Shown: positions 27,865 to 37,739, counted from the stretch's first letter. The stretch is DNA of 38,322 nucleotides from Bartonella sp. A05 (GCF_026930145.1 NZ_JANHOJ010000007.1:1-38322); one strand, 5' to 3'. Notes: generated by a model from the sequence alone, not told the origin. Numbers and translations are program-made.

Positions 27865-28263
27865 AGAGAACATGGATGAGTAGTTGGCTATGTGTTGGGC
27901 TGATTATGAAACAAACAATAAGAGCAGATGGGTATTGCTCTTTTTGTTTAGAGAAATATTTGTATCGCAAAACTCAAAAATATGGCTCTAAGATATATTA
28001 TAGACTTATTTTTTAGTATTCCTGTGGTTATTCAGACATATAGACAGCAATAATGAAACCATTATTCAATATGGAATAAAGAGTTTTTGTGGCAGTTTAA
28101 CGGTATCGCACGAATATACATAGTCAGACAAAAGTGCTTTTATGTGCAAAATTGATAATTCGTTTTTGGTAGAGATAGGCGATGAGAAATGGTATCGTTA
28201 TGATTATCTCTGATATATTATATGAATGTTATGCCAATCATATGTTTTTCTAACGTGATGATT

Positions 28264-28285
28264 GTCATAATTTCAGTATTATGAC
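28264..28285. terminator. Hairpin downstream of alr
   Basis: GTCATAAT and ATTATGAC form a perfect 8-bp stem with loop TTCAGT, followed by GTTTTT on the plus strand. It lies 37 bases past the alr stop in the alr direction, where the U-tract is lacking, so its terminator role is uncertain. Confidence 0.45.
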
Positions 28286-28321
28286 GTTTTTGAACGCTTT
28301 AACTATAATGGTTTATATACT

Positions 28322-29443
28322 TTAAATGTAAATGCGTTTATAGCGAGAGCCAAGAGAAGTAAGAATTTCATAAGGGATAGTGTTTGCATCTTTGGCAACT
28401 TTTTCAAGAGTTTGATGTCTTCCAATAAGCTCTATCCAGTCGCCTCTTTGAGGTTTTTGGTGTTTAAGATCGGTTGCGTCAACGATGATGGAATCCATAG
28501 AAATTTGTCCAACGATGGGTAGTTTGTGTCCATTGAAATAAACAGAACCTTTGTTAGAAAGAGTTCGTAGCCAGCCATCCGCATAGCCGGTGTCAATAGT
28601 CGTGAGAACGCTTGGTCGTTGAGTAATAAAGCTGCCTCCATAGCCGATTGGTACTCCCGCATCGACATGGCGGCTTTGAATGACTTGTGCTTCAAGTTTT
28701 AAGATCGGTTTAAGAGGTGTTGGATGTTTGCCGTGGGGATCAACTCCATAAAGTGCAATTCCTGGGCGAACGAGATCAAAATAAAAATCTGCACCAAGGA
28801 AAATTCCTCCAGAGTTGGCAAGCGATGCTTTGCAAGCAGGCAGTTGTGCAAGCGCTGTTTTCATAGCAGCTAATTGAGTGCCATTAGATGGATGTGTTAC
28901 ATCGTCTCCATTGGCAAGATGGCTTATAATATATTTGATATCGGCTTTTTCAAAAAGAGTAGGGTGTTTAATAAGCTGTTGCAATTCTTCTGAATCAAGC
29001 CCTAATCGATTCATATTGGTATCAATTTGAACAATAGCTGGAAATTTTTTCCCCTTTTTTTGACAAAGTGTTTGCCAGCTTTCAATGGCATGCCAAGAAT
29101 TAAGAACAGGAACAATACCAGCTTGAGCTACAAATTCTTCCGCAGCGAGTGGAAAACCATTAAGAAGCGCAAGAATTGCATTGGGTGGTAAAATAGCTTT
29201 TAATTGGAGCGCTTCCTTAATCTGGGCGACAAAAAAAGTGCGACAGCCTGCACGATATAGTGCAGGAGCAACTGTATCGGCACCCATTCCGTAGGCATTG
29301 GCTTTCACAACAGCTGAACATTCTATTGGGGCAATACGTTGAGCTAAAGTCATATAATTGTCCACGATAGCTCCAATGTCAATGGTTGCAACAGCTGTAT
29401 AGGGGATCAATGTATTTGTTTCATAATCAATAGATTTATTCAT
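28322..29443 (-). CDS. alr: Alanine racemase
   Basis: A PLP enzyme that makes D-alanine for peptidoglycan. The protein has 373 residues, fold-type III. The PLP lysine is K48 in VVKANAYGMG; the barrel shows NMNRLGLD, ISHLANGDD, LANSGGIFLG and DLVRPGIALYG; the C-terminal domain holds GYGGSFIT, IDTGYADGW and VGQISMDSIIVDAT. ATG 29443 follows AGGATG by six bases. It stands alone: neither dnaB nor radA, frequent neighbours in this order, is next to it. Confidence 0.97.
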   Translation of the reverse strand: MNKSIDYETNTLIPYTAVATIDIGAIVDNYMTLAQRIAPIECSAVVKANAYGMGADTVAPALYRAGCRTFFVAQIKEALQLKAILPPNAILALLNGFPLAAEEFVAQAGIVPVLNSWHAIESWQTLCQKKGKKFPAIVQIDTNMNRLGLDSEELQQLIKHPTLFEKADIKYIISHLANGDDVTHPSNGTQLAAMKTALAQLPACKASLANSGGIFLGADFYFDLVRPGIALYGVDPHGKHPTPLKPILKLEAQVIQSRHVDAGVPIGYGGSFITQRPSVLTTIDTGYADGWLRTLSNKGSVYFNGHKLPIVGQISMDSIIVDATDLKHQKPQRGDWIELIGRHQTLEKVAKDANTIPYEILTSLGSRYKRIYI

Positions 29444-30122
29444 TTTTACATCCTATTTATGTCGCTAAGCCACGTGATTAGCTTTGTGGTTTGATTGTTA
29501 TAACTTTTTATAATTTGCAAAGAGGATTTGCATATTCTTTCAATATCTTACAGTTTATACTGAATTATGTATTGTAAAAGAAATCTTTGAAAATAAAGTA
29601 ATCTAGTTTACAGAAATATTATTTTTTATTCGGATTATAAGAGATAGACGAATAATTCAAAGCTGACAGCAGCGGGTTTTTTTGCGTTTGTTTGTGGCGG
29701 AGTCGTATTTTATGAAACAAAAGATATTGTTTATGGCTTATGTGGCAGCTCTAGAACTTGTAATGTGCAGGGAGTACTGCTGAGGGACAAATATTCAAGC
29801 GCTCTTTAAGGCAAGAATGGAGGAATATCCCCATCATTTTAAGGATGTCATTGTGTACCTAAAGAATGACAGGTAGTGCGCATTCTTGATATTGTGTTGA
29901 AGTGAAAGAGGCAGTCGAGTTTATTGACTATGAAATGCTTTTGTGCTGATTTGGTATGAGACACATCTATTTTTGTTTTTCTATGCAGTCTATTTTCATA
30001 CGAAAAGTGTTAATTGAAAGCTGTGTATTTAAGAGATATATTGGCAGACGATTGTACAAGCATTATATTTCTTGCAAAGCTTAGTAGAATTAAATGTTCA
30101 TTATAATTAGAGGAAGAGTCTT
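29444..30122. other. Gene-free stretch between alr and fpr (divergent promoters)
   Basis: The two genes diverge, so both promoters lie here. A plus-strand frame without a start at 29648-29809 (AGFFAFVCGGVVFYETKD) and a following out-of-frame stretch (ARMEEYPHHFKDVIVYLKND) could be a relic. I do not recognise it, and its length is not beyond chance. Confidence 0.4.
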
Positions 30123-30953
30123 ATGAGTGCATCTGCTACCAATGTGAATTCGAGCATCAGTGGCATTGCATCAAATTTTCCAATTCCTGAAAATGTATTT
30201 GCACTCATTGTTCAGGAAGTACACCATTATACAGAGCATTTGTTCAAATTTCGTCTTAGCCGTCCAGAAAGTTTTCGGTTTCGTTCGGGTGAATTTGTTA
30301 TGATTGGTTTACCAAACGCAGAAAAGCCGATTTATCGCGCTTATTCGATTGCCAGCCCATTTTGGGATGAACAGCTAGAGTTTTTTTCAATCAAAGTCCC
30401 TGGGGGACCTTTAACTGAACATCTTCAAAAAATAAAAATTGGTGATACGGTTTTAATGCGCAAAAAATCGACCGGAACGTTAGTCCTCGATGCTCTTATT
30501 CCAGGAAAGCGTCTTTATCTTCTTTCGACGGGTACGGGTGTAGCTCCTTTTGCGAGCTTGATTCGTGATCCTGAAACATATGAAAAATTTTCTCAAGTCG
30601 TTCTCATTCAAACAACGCGTGCATGTGCTGAACTTGCGTATGCAAAGGATCTTGTGGCTTCTTTACAACAAGATCCACTGATTGGTAAATATGCAAAGAA
30701 GCTGAAATTTTATCCCATGACGACCCGCGAGCCTTCAGAACATATGGGACGCATTACGACTGCTATGGAGAGTGGTGTTTTTTTTGAAACGACTGGCCTA
30801 CCAAAAATCAATCCGAATGAAGATCGGGTGATGATTTGTGGTTCAATGGCTATGCTGAAGGATTGTGCGAGAATGTGTGAGGCTTTTGGGCTTATTGAGG
30901 GGGCAAATAATGCTCCGTCCACTTATGTTGTAGAACGTGCCTTTGTCGGTTAA
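30123..30953 (+). CDS. fpr: Ferredoxin/flavodoxin-NADP reductase
   Basis: A 276-residue FAD enzyme that passes electrons between NADPH and ferredoxin or flavodoxin, used in iron-sulfur and oxidative-stress metabolism. The FAD site is RAYS (72-75, in YRAYSIASPF) with IKVPGGPLTEHL; the NADP-binding part is STGTGVAPFASLIRDP (135-150), and the GSMAMLKD segment and C-terminal VERAFVG are typical of bacterial Fpr. About 20 extra residues precede the fold. ATG 30123 follows GAGGAAGAG. It is transcribed alone. Confidence 0.96.
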   Translation: MSASATNVNSSISGIASNFPIPENVFALIVQEVHHYTEHLFKFRLSRPESFRFRSGEFVMIGLPNAEKPIYRAYSIASPFWDEQLEFFSIKVPGGPLTEHLQKIKIGDTVLMRKKSTGTLVLDALIPGKRLYLLSTGTGVAPFASLIRDPETYEKFSQVVLIQTTRACAELAYAKDLVASLQQDPLIGKYAKKLKFYPMTTREPSEHMGRITTAMESGVFFETTGLPKINPNEDRVMICGSMAMLKDCARMCEAFGLIEGANNAPSTYVVERAFVG

Positions 30954-31201
30954 GGGTTACTTATGTTGCGATGTGTGTTTATGTGCTTATCATGTTATAA
31001 TTTTAGGCTGCTCATAAGTGTTGGAAGCTTATTTAAAAATGCTAATACCAGTATATAATGGTGGATAAGAGGCCATTGAACAGTATTGTTTGGTATGGTA
31101 GTGTTTTTTGTCAAAGCTAGATTTCAGCTTGTGCACAGTGCATTCGATTGAAAGTTTTGCCTGTCCTAGAAATTAATTTAGGCACCTTTTGTGTAATTGT
31201 T

Positions 31202-31457
31202 TTAAGAGAATCGCGTGCGTTTTATGTTTACTAAATCTTTTAATGTTTCTGTAACAAGGATATCTGCTAAAGTTACAATGCTTTGTTGATCGTCAATAAT
31301 AGAACCGCATAATAATTTGTTCTGGAAAAAGTGATAAAAAGCGCTCTATTTTTAGTGTGTGGTTCTCTTTATTATGGGGTGGTGTGATAAATAAGTCTGA
31401 TATTGTACGATATACAAAGAAATCATGAATAGTTCTTGAAATTGTATGAAACGCGCG
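31202..31457 (-). pseudogene. Frameshifted gene remnant opposite the trhO 5' flank
   Basis: The minus strand reads [20 protein letters not shown], then FITPPHNKENHTLKIERFLS and LFPEQ. After a frameshift near 31330 it continues as NKLLCGSIIDDQQSIVTLAD and ILVTETLKDLVNIKRTRFS, ending at TAA 31202. Composition and continuity across the shift look like true protein, but I do not recognise the family, and there is no start: the 5' end stops about 14 bases before trhO. The rest of the gap (30954-31201) shows nothing. Confidence 0.45.
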
Positions 31458-31470
31458 TTATGGCAGGGTT

Positions 31471-32388
31471 ATGGAAAAGAATTTTAAAGTTGCAGCTCTT
31501 TATTGTTTCACAGATTTGAAACATTATCATCAATTACAGAAACCTTTGCAGGATTTATGTCAAGCAAATGGTATTAAAGGCACTTTGCTTTTAGCAGAAG
31601 AGGGAATTAATGGCACTGTTGCCGGTTCTTGTGCTGCGATTGAGACATTGGTGCATTTTATTACTGCAGAGCCTGCGTTTCAAACGCCAGAGATTAAATA
31701 TTCATGGGCATCAAAAATGCCTTTTAGTCGTATGAAAGTGCGGTTGAAGAAAGAAATTGTGACAATGGGAGTTTCAGGTGTTGACCCATTGAAAGTGGTT
31801 GGCACTTATGTAACGCCTGAAGATTGGAATACTCTTATTCAAGATGAAGAGACACTTTTAATTGATACGCGTAATGATTATGAGTATGCACTTGGTAGCT
31901 TTCAAGGGGCGATAGATCCTTGTATTAAAACGTTTCGTGAGTTTCCTGAATGGGTGGCGAAGCATGCAGATGAGTTGAAAAAGAAAAAGAAAATCGCGAT
32001 GTTTTGTACTGGTGGTATTCGATGTGAAAAATCGACAGCTTATGTGCGAGGACTTGGTTATGATCAGGTTTACCATCTCAAAGGCGGTATTCTCCGATAT
32101 TTAGAAACAGTTCCAAAAGAAGAAAGCTTGTGGCAAGGTGAGTGCTTTGTTTTTGATGAACGTGTTTCTGTGGGACACGGTCTTGAAGAATGTGGGCGTG
32201 AATTATGTCGTGCATGTCGTCATCCCCTTAATGCTGAAAGCAAATTGTCACCTCATTATGAGGAAGGTGTTTCTTGTGATGCTTGTTATAATACGCGTAG
32301 TGAAGCTGATAGGGGGCGTTTTCGGGAGCGTCATAGACAATTTCAATTATCAAAGTTGCGCGCTCTTGATCCCCATCAAGAGCAATAA
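31471..32388 (+). CDS. trhO: tRNA uridine-34 hydroxylase, rhodanese domain (TrhO)
   Basis: A 305-residue protein of the YceA/TrhO family, which hydroxylates U34 in the wobble position of certain tRNAs as a step to (c)mo5U. The N-terminal domain has [16 protein letters not shown] and the central segment has [13 protein letters not shown]. The rhodanese domain (about 122-215) has [20 protein letters not shown] and the active loop [10 protein letters not shown], with catalytic C179. The C-terminal part is Cys-rich ([19 protein letters not shown]) and may bind metal. ATG 31471 has a weak AGGG before it. It is a single gene. Confidence 0.95.
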   Translation: MEKNFKVAALYCFTDLKHYHQLQKPLQDLCQANGIKGTLLLAEEGINGTVAGSCAAIETLVHFITAEPAFQTPEIKYSWASKMPFSRMKVRLKKEIVTMGVSGVDPLKVVGTYVTPEDWNTLIQDEETLLIDTRNDYEYALGSFQGAIDPCIKTFREFPEWVAKHADELKKKKKIAMFCTGGIRCEKSTAYVRGLGYDQVYHLKGGILRYLETVPKEESLWQGECFVFDERVSVGHGLEECGRELCRACRHPLNAESKLSPHYEEGVSCDACYNTRSEADRGRFRERHRQFQLSKLRALDPHQEQ

Positions 32389-32589
32389 GTTCATTGTTTT
32401 GGGTGCCTAAAGTTTGTTTTTTCTTTTTTCATAGAGAGAACTTTGGGGTTGTGCAGTGTTCAGCCTATTGTTCGGGCGTATAAAATGGCTAAATAATTAA
32501 GAAGCCTATGCGTTTGGCTGCAACGTTTTTATGTGCATTGTTTTATGCCAAAATTTAAAAAATGATTGAAATTAGGAAGAATTAGTTTT

Positions 32590-33020
32590 ATATGCAATGT
32601 TGCCCAAAGTCGCACGTGCCTGTGGGTGTCCGCCGGTTCTCAAAGGGTGAGATTAATCGGTACGGTACCTGGAACTAACCGCTCCAGTCATTCTTACGGC
32701 CAACCGAAAGAGTGAGGACATCTTGAAGCAACGACGGTGCGGGCCTTTCTGGTGTCTTCCAGCTATCTAAATGCTGGGATAACTATAGAGGCACACCTCA
32801 TTGCCTTCAGTGCGGAAGTGGTTTTTCAACTCCAATCAAAAAGGCAGACAAAATATAGAGCAATGCGGTTTTCGCGCTGTTCTTTCGCTGTGTGCAATGC
32901 TGATTTCTTCCTGGTTGTTTTTATAATCAGGTTGGAGGAGTGGTTGCATGTATTTGTCCCTTGGCTATGGGCAGTTTTATCTGCCTAGTGGCATAGAGTG
33001 GGGAACTTTTTGTCCCCCTG
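32590..33020 (+). promoter_or_regulatory. speF leader RNA (alphaproteobacterial)
   Basis: A structured, GC-richer stretch of about 430 bases directly before the ornithine decarboxylase gene, the place and size of the speF RNA motif known in alphaproteobacteria. Visible elements are TCTCA-AAGGG-TGAGA, GGTAC-G-GTACC, a long-range GAGGACATC/GGTGTCTTC pairing, GAGG-CACA-CCTC, and GGGG...CCCC (about 33000-33018) just before the ribosome binding site. That last hairpin could control access to AGGAG at 33021. The family call is from position and my recall of the conserved start; the ligand is unknown. Confidence 0.75.
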
Positions 33021-33033
33021 AGGAGAATTGCAA

Positions 33034-34167
33034 ATGGTAACGCAACGTATTCGCGATTTCCTTGCTGCACATCGTTCTGAAGGTCCGTGTTTGATTGTAG
33101 ATCTTGATGTTGTACGTGACAATTATTTAAATTTTGAAAAATTTCTTCCACAGTCGCGTATTTTCTATGCGATTAAAGCGAATCCAGCACCTGAGATTTT
33201 GTGTTTGCTTGCTTCTTTAGGATCTTCTTTTGATGCGGCTTCTGTAGCAGAAATTGAAATGGCGTTAAAAGCAGGGGCAACAGTTGAGCGTATTTCTTTT
33301 GGTAACACTATTAAGAAAGAGCGTGATATTGCGCGTGCATATGCATTGGGCATTTCGCTTTATGCGGTTGATTGTGTTGAAGAAGTAGAAAAAGTTGCTC
33401 GTGCCGCACCAGGAAGCCGGGTTTTTTGTCGTGTTCTTACGGATGGAAAAGGGGCAGAGTGGCCATTATCACGCAAATTTGGTTGTGTTTCTGCTATGGC
33501 AGTTGATGTATTGCGTCGAGCACACCAATTAGGTTTACAAGCGCATGGTGTTTCGTTTCATGTAGGTTCTCAGCAGACAGATCTGAAAGCATGGGATCAC
33601 GCTTTATCAGATGCTGCTATAGTTTTTGAGTGTTTGGAAAAAGAAGGTATTTCGTTAAAATTGGTTAATATGGGGGGAGGATTTCCAACGCGTTATTTGA
33701 AGGATATTCCTACGACACAGACTTATGGTACAGCCATTTTTGATTCATTAAAAAAATATTTCGGAAATCGTATTCCTGAAACGATTATTGAGCCAGGGCG
33801 CGCGATGGTTGGCAATGCCGGTGTTATTCGTACAGAAGTTGTTCTTATATCTAAAAAAGCAGATAATGATAATGTACGCTGGGTTTATCTTGATGTAGGG
33901 AAATTTAATGGTCTTGCTGAAACTATGGATGAGGCCATTCGCTATCCTATTGAAACAGCACGTGATGACAAGGTTATGGAGCCTTGTATTATAGCGGGCC
34001 CTACATGTGATTCTGTGGATGTTATGTATGAAAAAACACCTTATCTGTTGCCTTTATCTTTAACGGTGGGAGATGAGTTGTTGATACATGGGACTGGTGC
34101 TTACACAACAACTTATGCGTCTGTTGCATTTAATGGCTTTGAGCCTTTACGATCTTATGTGATTTGA
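33034..34167 (+). CDS. speF: Ornithine decarboxylase (PLP fold-type III)
   Basis: It converts ornithine to putrescine, the entry to polyamines; some relatives also take lysine. The protein has 377 residues and is of the eukaryote-like, alanine-racemase-fold type, not the large fold-type I type of E. coli. The PLP lysine is K48 in FYAIKANPAPEIL; further landmarks are SFHVGSQQTD, NMGGGFPTRY, EPGRAMVGNAG and the catalytic cysteine in GPTCDSVDVM. The start is ATG 33034, eight bases after AGGAG; an in-frame TTG two codons earlier is unlikely. The symbol follows the RNA motif name. A GNAT gene follows closely. Confidence 0.93.
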   Translation: MVTQRIRDFLAAHRSEGPCLIVDLDVVRDNYLNFEKFLPQSRIFYAIKANPAPEILCLLASLGSSFDAASVAEIEMALKAGATVERISFGNTIKKERDIARAYALGISLYAVDCVEEVEKVARAAPGSRVFCRVLTDGKGAEWPLSRKFGCVSAMAVDVLRRAHQLGLQAHGVSFHVGSQQTDLKAWDHALSDAAIVFECLEKEGISLKLVNMGGGFPTRYLKDIPTTQTYGTAIFDSLKKYFGNRIPETIIEPGRAMVGNAGVIRTEVVLISKKADNDNVRWVYLDVGKFNGLAETMDEAIRYPIETARDDKVMEPCIIAGPTCDSVDVMYEKTPYLLPLSLTVGDELLIHGTGAYTTTYASVAFNGFEPLRSYVI

Positions 34168-34188
34168 GTTTGCTTTTTGAGCTGATGA

Positions 34189-34830
34189 GTGAAGTTTGAT
34201 CTTTTTCTTTGCGATAGAAAAGATGTGTTGAGGCATGGGTTAGAGATGAACATGATGAATTTTCAGGCAAAAGATGGCACATTTTTTACACTCACATCTG
34301 AGCAAGAATCTGATAAGCTTCCTCGGGAGCGTTTGCTTGACTTGGTTATGGGAAAGGGGCGTAAGCGTAAGTCATCAGAGACTTTACGTTGCGGTCGAGT
34401 AGCGGCGGGTGGACTTTCTTTTGTTGTCAAAAATGAACTTGGAGAGCTTGTGGGTAGTGTGCGTCTTTGGCATGTTATGTGTCATAAAGGACAAGATAGA
34501 ATACAACATGCTTTGTTTTTAGGGCCATTGGCTGTTTCAGTAGAATGTTCTGGTATAGGAATAGGATCGTTTTTAATACGGCATGCAATTGATTCAGCCA
34601 AAAAATTAGGCCACGGTGCTATTTTTCTTGTGGGTGATTCTGAATTTTATCAACGTTTTGGATTTGACAGTAGTTTAACAAAGAACTTGGCAATGCCTGG
34701 TCCCTATGAAAAGCATCGTTTTCAAGCATTAGAATTGATTCCTCAATATCTTTCTTCATGTCATGGTATTTTAAAAGCGAGTGGAGATTGGGAAGGTTTG
34801 AGTCGGTTTCAGCGCCATAAAGTGGCTTGA
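34189..34830 (+). CDS. GNAT-family N-acetyltransferase
   Basis: A 213-residue protein from GTG 34189, or 194 residues from ATG 34246; the later start fits the domain limits better and the choice is open. It has the acetyl-CoA binding motif in LGPLAVSVECSGIGIGSFLI and the tail GHGAIFLVGDSEFYQRFGFD, matching the predicted N-acetyltransferase YhbS group. The substrate is unknown. It begins about 20 bases after the decarboxylase stop, so it is probably co-transcribed and under the same leader; an action on polyamines is possible but only inferred from position. Confidence 0.85.
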   Translation: MKFDLFLCDRKDVLRHGLEMNMMNFQAKDGTFFTLTSEQESDKLPRERLLDLVMGKGRKRKSSETLRCGRVAAGGLSFVVKNELGELVGSVRLWHVMCHKGQDRIQHALFLGPLAVSVECSGIGIGSFLIRHAIDSAKKLGHGAIFLVGDSEFYQRFGFDSSLTKNLAMPGPYEKHRFQALELIPQYLSSCHGILKASGDWEGLSRFQRHKVA

Positions 34831-34954
34831 GATCTTGAATCCCTCTTCTTTTTTCATCATGTACATTATTTTCATTTAATGAAAGCTCCCTGCATGGCTA
34901 AGTATGATCGTAAAGTGATCTATAAAAGCATCTATCGTCGCTTATAGGTTAAAC

Positions 34955-36526
34955 TTAGTGACCGGGAGAGATATTTATGGATGGTGGTGTTTTTTTGAGA
35001 AAAATGACTAAAAAGGTTAAGATGATAAAAAGGATGGTCATAATAAAGAAGATATCACTAATAGTCATGACCATTGCTTGCATGCGAGCTAGGTTAAAAA
35101 GTTGTAATAACGAAAAAGCTTGCGGATCAGAAGAAGATAAGCTGAAATATGCGGTGAGTTTTGATAGCATTTCGGTTGCTTGATGATTTCCTTGTTGGAC
35201 GGTTTCAGCTATTTGTACGTAATGAAGGTCTGTACGTTGTGTTATAAGGGTACTGATAATAGCTAGACCTACTGCACCACCAAGATTTCGTGTTAGGTTA
35301 AAAAGACCGGAAGCGTTTTGCATCCGTTCTGGTGGTATTGATCCCAAAGCGATGTTATTAATAGGAACCATGCACAACATAGTAGATGCGCCACGAAAAA
35401 TTTGTGCCCAAAAGAGTTCCCAGAAATCCCAGTTGTCGGTGAGGGGAGTCATTAGCCAAGTTCCCCAAGCAAAGCTGGCAAGACCTATAGCGAGCATAAG
35501 GCGTTCTTCAATTATAGTCGAAAGAAATCCAGCTAAAGGAGCTGATAGAAACATCGCTATCCCTGAAATAAAAACTGTTTCTCCAATCATAAGTGCATCA
35601 TAATGACGGATGTGACCTAAATAGACAGGGTAAAGATAGGTAAGGCCATATAGACCTATTCCAAGCATAAAGGAAAAGAGTGATGCGATTGAAAAATTGC
35701 GATCAGAAAAAGCCGTGAGATCAACAATTGGTTCTTTAGCAGTAAATGCGCGCCAGAAGAATAAGCTAGCAGATAAGATCATGATAATGAAAAAGCTAAG
35801 AATCAGATTATCATTGAGCCAGTCATGACGAGCTCCTTCCTCTAGAATATATTCTAAAGATCCTAAGAAGATTGCCATGGAGATAAGACCCCACCAGTCA
35901 AATTTATTCAGCAGAGATAGATCTGCTGTATCAAAATCGATCCATTTCCAAGTTATAATGGAGATAATGATTCCAAAAGGTACGTTGATGAGAAAGAGCC
36001 AATGCCAAGATAAAGCGTAGCTAATATAGCCTCCTATTGTTGGACCAATGGTGGGTGCTAACGTTGCTACCAGTCCTACTATAGGCGAAATAATTGGGCG
36101 TTTGGAAGGAGGGAAAATTGTATAGGAGGCAACAAATACACTAGGGATAATACCTCCGCCGATAAAACCCTGAACTGCTCGATAAAAGATCATTTGTTCA
36201 ATAGAAGTTGCTGTTGCGCAGAGAATAGATGCAATAGTAAATCCAGCAGCAGATAGGCTGAATAAAATCCGTGTCGAAAGCAAACGTCCCAAAAAGCCTG
36301 AAAAAGGCAACATGATGACTTCGGCAATAAGATAAGAAGTTTGAACCCATGAAATTTCGTCAGAACTAGCTGATATACCGGCTTGAATTTCAGCTAAAGA
36401 TGAGGAAACGATTTGGATGTCTAAAATAGCCATAAACATACCAAAGGTCATAGCAATAAAGGCTATGATTCTGCGTATTCCTATACGCTCTTGAGAAGGT
36501 GTAGATGTAGGCACAGGTTTTTTCAT
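34955..36526 (-). CDS. emrB: Multidrug efflux MFS transporter, DHA2 family
   Basis: A 523-residue inner-membrane drug:H+ antiporter with 14 predicted membrane segments, as in EmrB. The first segment carries MFMAILDIQIVSSSLAEIQA (the DHA2 helix-1 motif with a buried Asp); motif C-like glycines and prolines appear in LVATLAPTIGPTIGGYIS; the second half begins near 260. It pairs with the EmrA membrane-fusion protein and an outer-membrane channel (not in the window) to span the envelope. It starts 35 bases after emrA. The ribosome binding site is weak. Confidence 0.94.
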   Translation of the reverse strand: MKKPVPTSTPSQERIGIRRIIAFIAMTFGMFMAILDIQIVSSSLAEIQAGISASSDEISWVQTSYLIAEVIMLPFSGFLGRLLSTRILFSLSAAGFTIASILCATATSIEQMIFYRAVQGFIGGGIIPSVFVASYTIFPPSKRPIISPIVGLVATLAPTIGPTIGGYISYALSWHWLFLINVPFGIIISIITWKWIDFDTADLSLLNKFDWWGLISMAIFLGSLEYILEEGARHDWLNDNLILSFFIIMILSASLFFWRAFTAKEPIVDLTAFSDRNFSIASLFSFMLGIGLYGLTYLYPVYLGHIRHYDALMIGETVFISGIAMFLSAPLAGFLSTIIEERLMLAIGLASFAWGTWLMTPLTDNWDFWELFWAQIFRGASTMLCMVPINNIALGSIPPERMQNASGLFNLTRNLGGAVGLAIISTLITQRTDLHYVQIAETVQQGNHQATEMLSKLTAYFSLSSSDPQAFSLLQLFNLARMQAMVMTISDIFFIMTILFIILTFLVIFLKKTPPSINISPGH

Positions 36527-36561
36527 AGCAGAATCATTAGTTATTTATTGGATTTAAGTTA

Positions 36562-37656
36562 TTAAGAATTTTTGTTATGTGTTTTTTTTCGCGTATCAAT
36601 TTCTACTGAAACGCTCATCCCTGCTTTGATACGTCCGCTTTTTAATGCATCTTCGGGGATAGAAATTCGTACCGGAATACGTTGGGTAATTTTAGTGAAA
36701 TTACCAGTAGCATTTTGGGGTGGTAAGAAAGAAAAAACCGCTCCGGTTGCAGGCGCAACAGAAAGAACAGTGCCTTCAAAAGTATCATTTTTGAAAGCAT
36801 CAATAGAAATATAAACTGTTTGTCCACTATAGATGTTTTGTACATATGTTTCTTTGTAGTTTGCTTCAATATAGAGCGCATGAGTAGGTACGAGTGCTGC
36901 AAGACGTTGGCCATTAACAACAAAATCGCCAGTTTTTGCTGTTAAATTCCCAATAACACCATCAAATGGAGCATATAATACAGTAGAATCAAAATTACGT
37001 TGTGCTTGGTCACGCGTAAGCTCAAGGCTTTTAGTATGACTTTTTATTTCATCCCGCTGTGCTTCTAGCACTTGAATATTGGCGCGTGCTGCAGCTATTT
37101 GCGCATCTGTACGCGTGACATTGGCTATAGCTTGTTCATAGGCTGATTTGGCATTATCAACATTGGATTGAGAAACATAACGATCAGCTTTAAGTTCTGT
37201 GGCGCGTTTTAAAGTTAGTTGTGCATTGGTTGCTATGGCTGAGGCTGCAACTTTTTGTGCTTGAGCTTCATCTAAAGCGCTATGTGCAGCTACAATTTGC
37301 GCATCAATGCGCATGAGGGTTTTTTGTTGTGTATTAAGACTAGCTTTTGTTTGATCCAAGGCGATTTTATAATCACCACTTTCTAAGCGAAGTAAGATAT
37401 CGCCCTTTTTAACAGCTTGGTTAGCTTTAACACAAATTTCTTCAATATATCCATTTAACTTGGGAGCAATTGCGGTTATGTCTCCTTGCACATATGCATC
37501 ATCTGTTGAAAGTATATAACGCCAATATGTTAGCCACTTATAACTAAACCAAAGCATCAAAATTGCAAAAAATATTAGAAGAACACTAATTATTTTTTTT
37601 TGTTTTGCTTTTTTAAGATATGTGTTTGTGGAAACGGTTGTTTCAGATACGGACAT
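36562..37656 (-). CDS. emrA: Multidrug efflux membrane-fusion protein (HlyD family)
   Basis: A 364-residue periplasmic adaptor. One N-terminal anchor helix (about 24-45) is followed by the family signature STDDAYVQGDITAIAPKLNGYI, a split lipoyl domain, and a long coiled coil rich in A, Q, K and R (about 95-210). A beta-barrel domain follows (YAPFDGVIGNLTAKTGDFV, YKETYVQNIYSGQTVYISID). ATG 37656 has GAAGG ten bases upstream. It is first in the emrAB operon, with a 19-bp palindrome 84 bases before the start. Confidence 0.95.
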   Translation of the reverse strand: MSVSETTVSTNTYLKKAKQKKIISVLLIFFAILMLWFSYKWLTYWRYILSTDDAYVQGDITAIAPKLNGYIEEICVKANQAVKKGDILLRLESGDYKIALDQTKASLNTQQKTLMRIDAQIVAAHSALDEAQAQKVAASAIATNAQLTLKRATELKADRYVSQSNVDNAKSAYEQAIANVTRTDAQIAAARANIQVLEAQRDEIKSHTKSLELTRDQAQRNFDSTVLYAPFDGVIGNLTAKTGDFVVNGQRLAALVPTHALYIEANYKETYVQNIYSGQTVYISIDAFKNDTFEGTVLSVAPATGAVFSFLPPQNATGNFTKITQRIPVRISIPEDALKSGRIKAGMSVSVEIDTRKKTHNKNS

Positions 37657-37739
37657 AGATTGTATACCTTCAATTTAATGTATAATTTGCAAAATAAACT
37701 CATCGCTAATGAGGAAACAATAAGTTTTTTCAAACACTG

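Larger units (their letters stand above)
27723..28321. other. Gene-free stretch between gcvP and alr
   Basis: It holds two 20-bp copies of TAGCTTRAAGTATTTTTTAG (27824-27843 and 27845-27864, one mismatch) and a long hairpin, 27913-27926 with 27936-27949 (14 bp, one mismatch, nine-base loop). The hairpin is followed by AGAGAA, so it is only a terminator candidate. No coding sequence is recognisable. Confidence 0.5.

Noticed and set aside
29648-29809. 53-codon plus-strand frame without a start
   Set aside because: Length is within chance for this base composition and no family was recognised.
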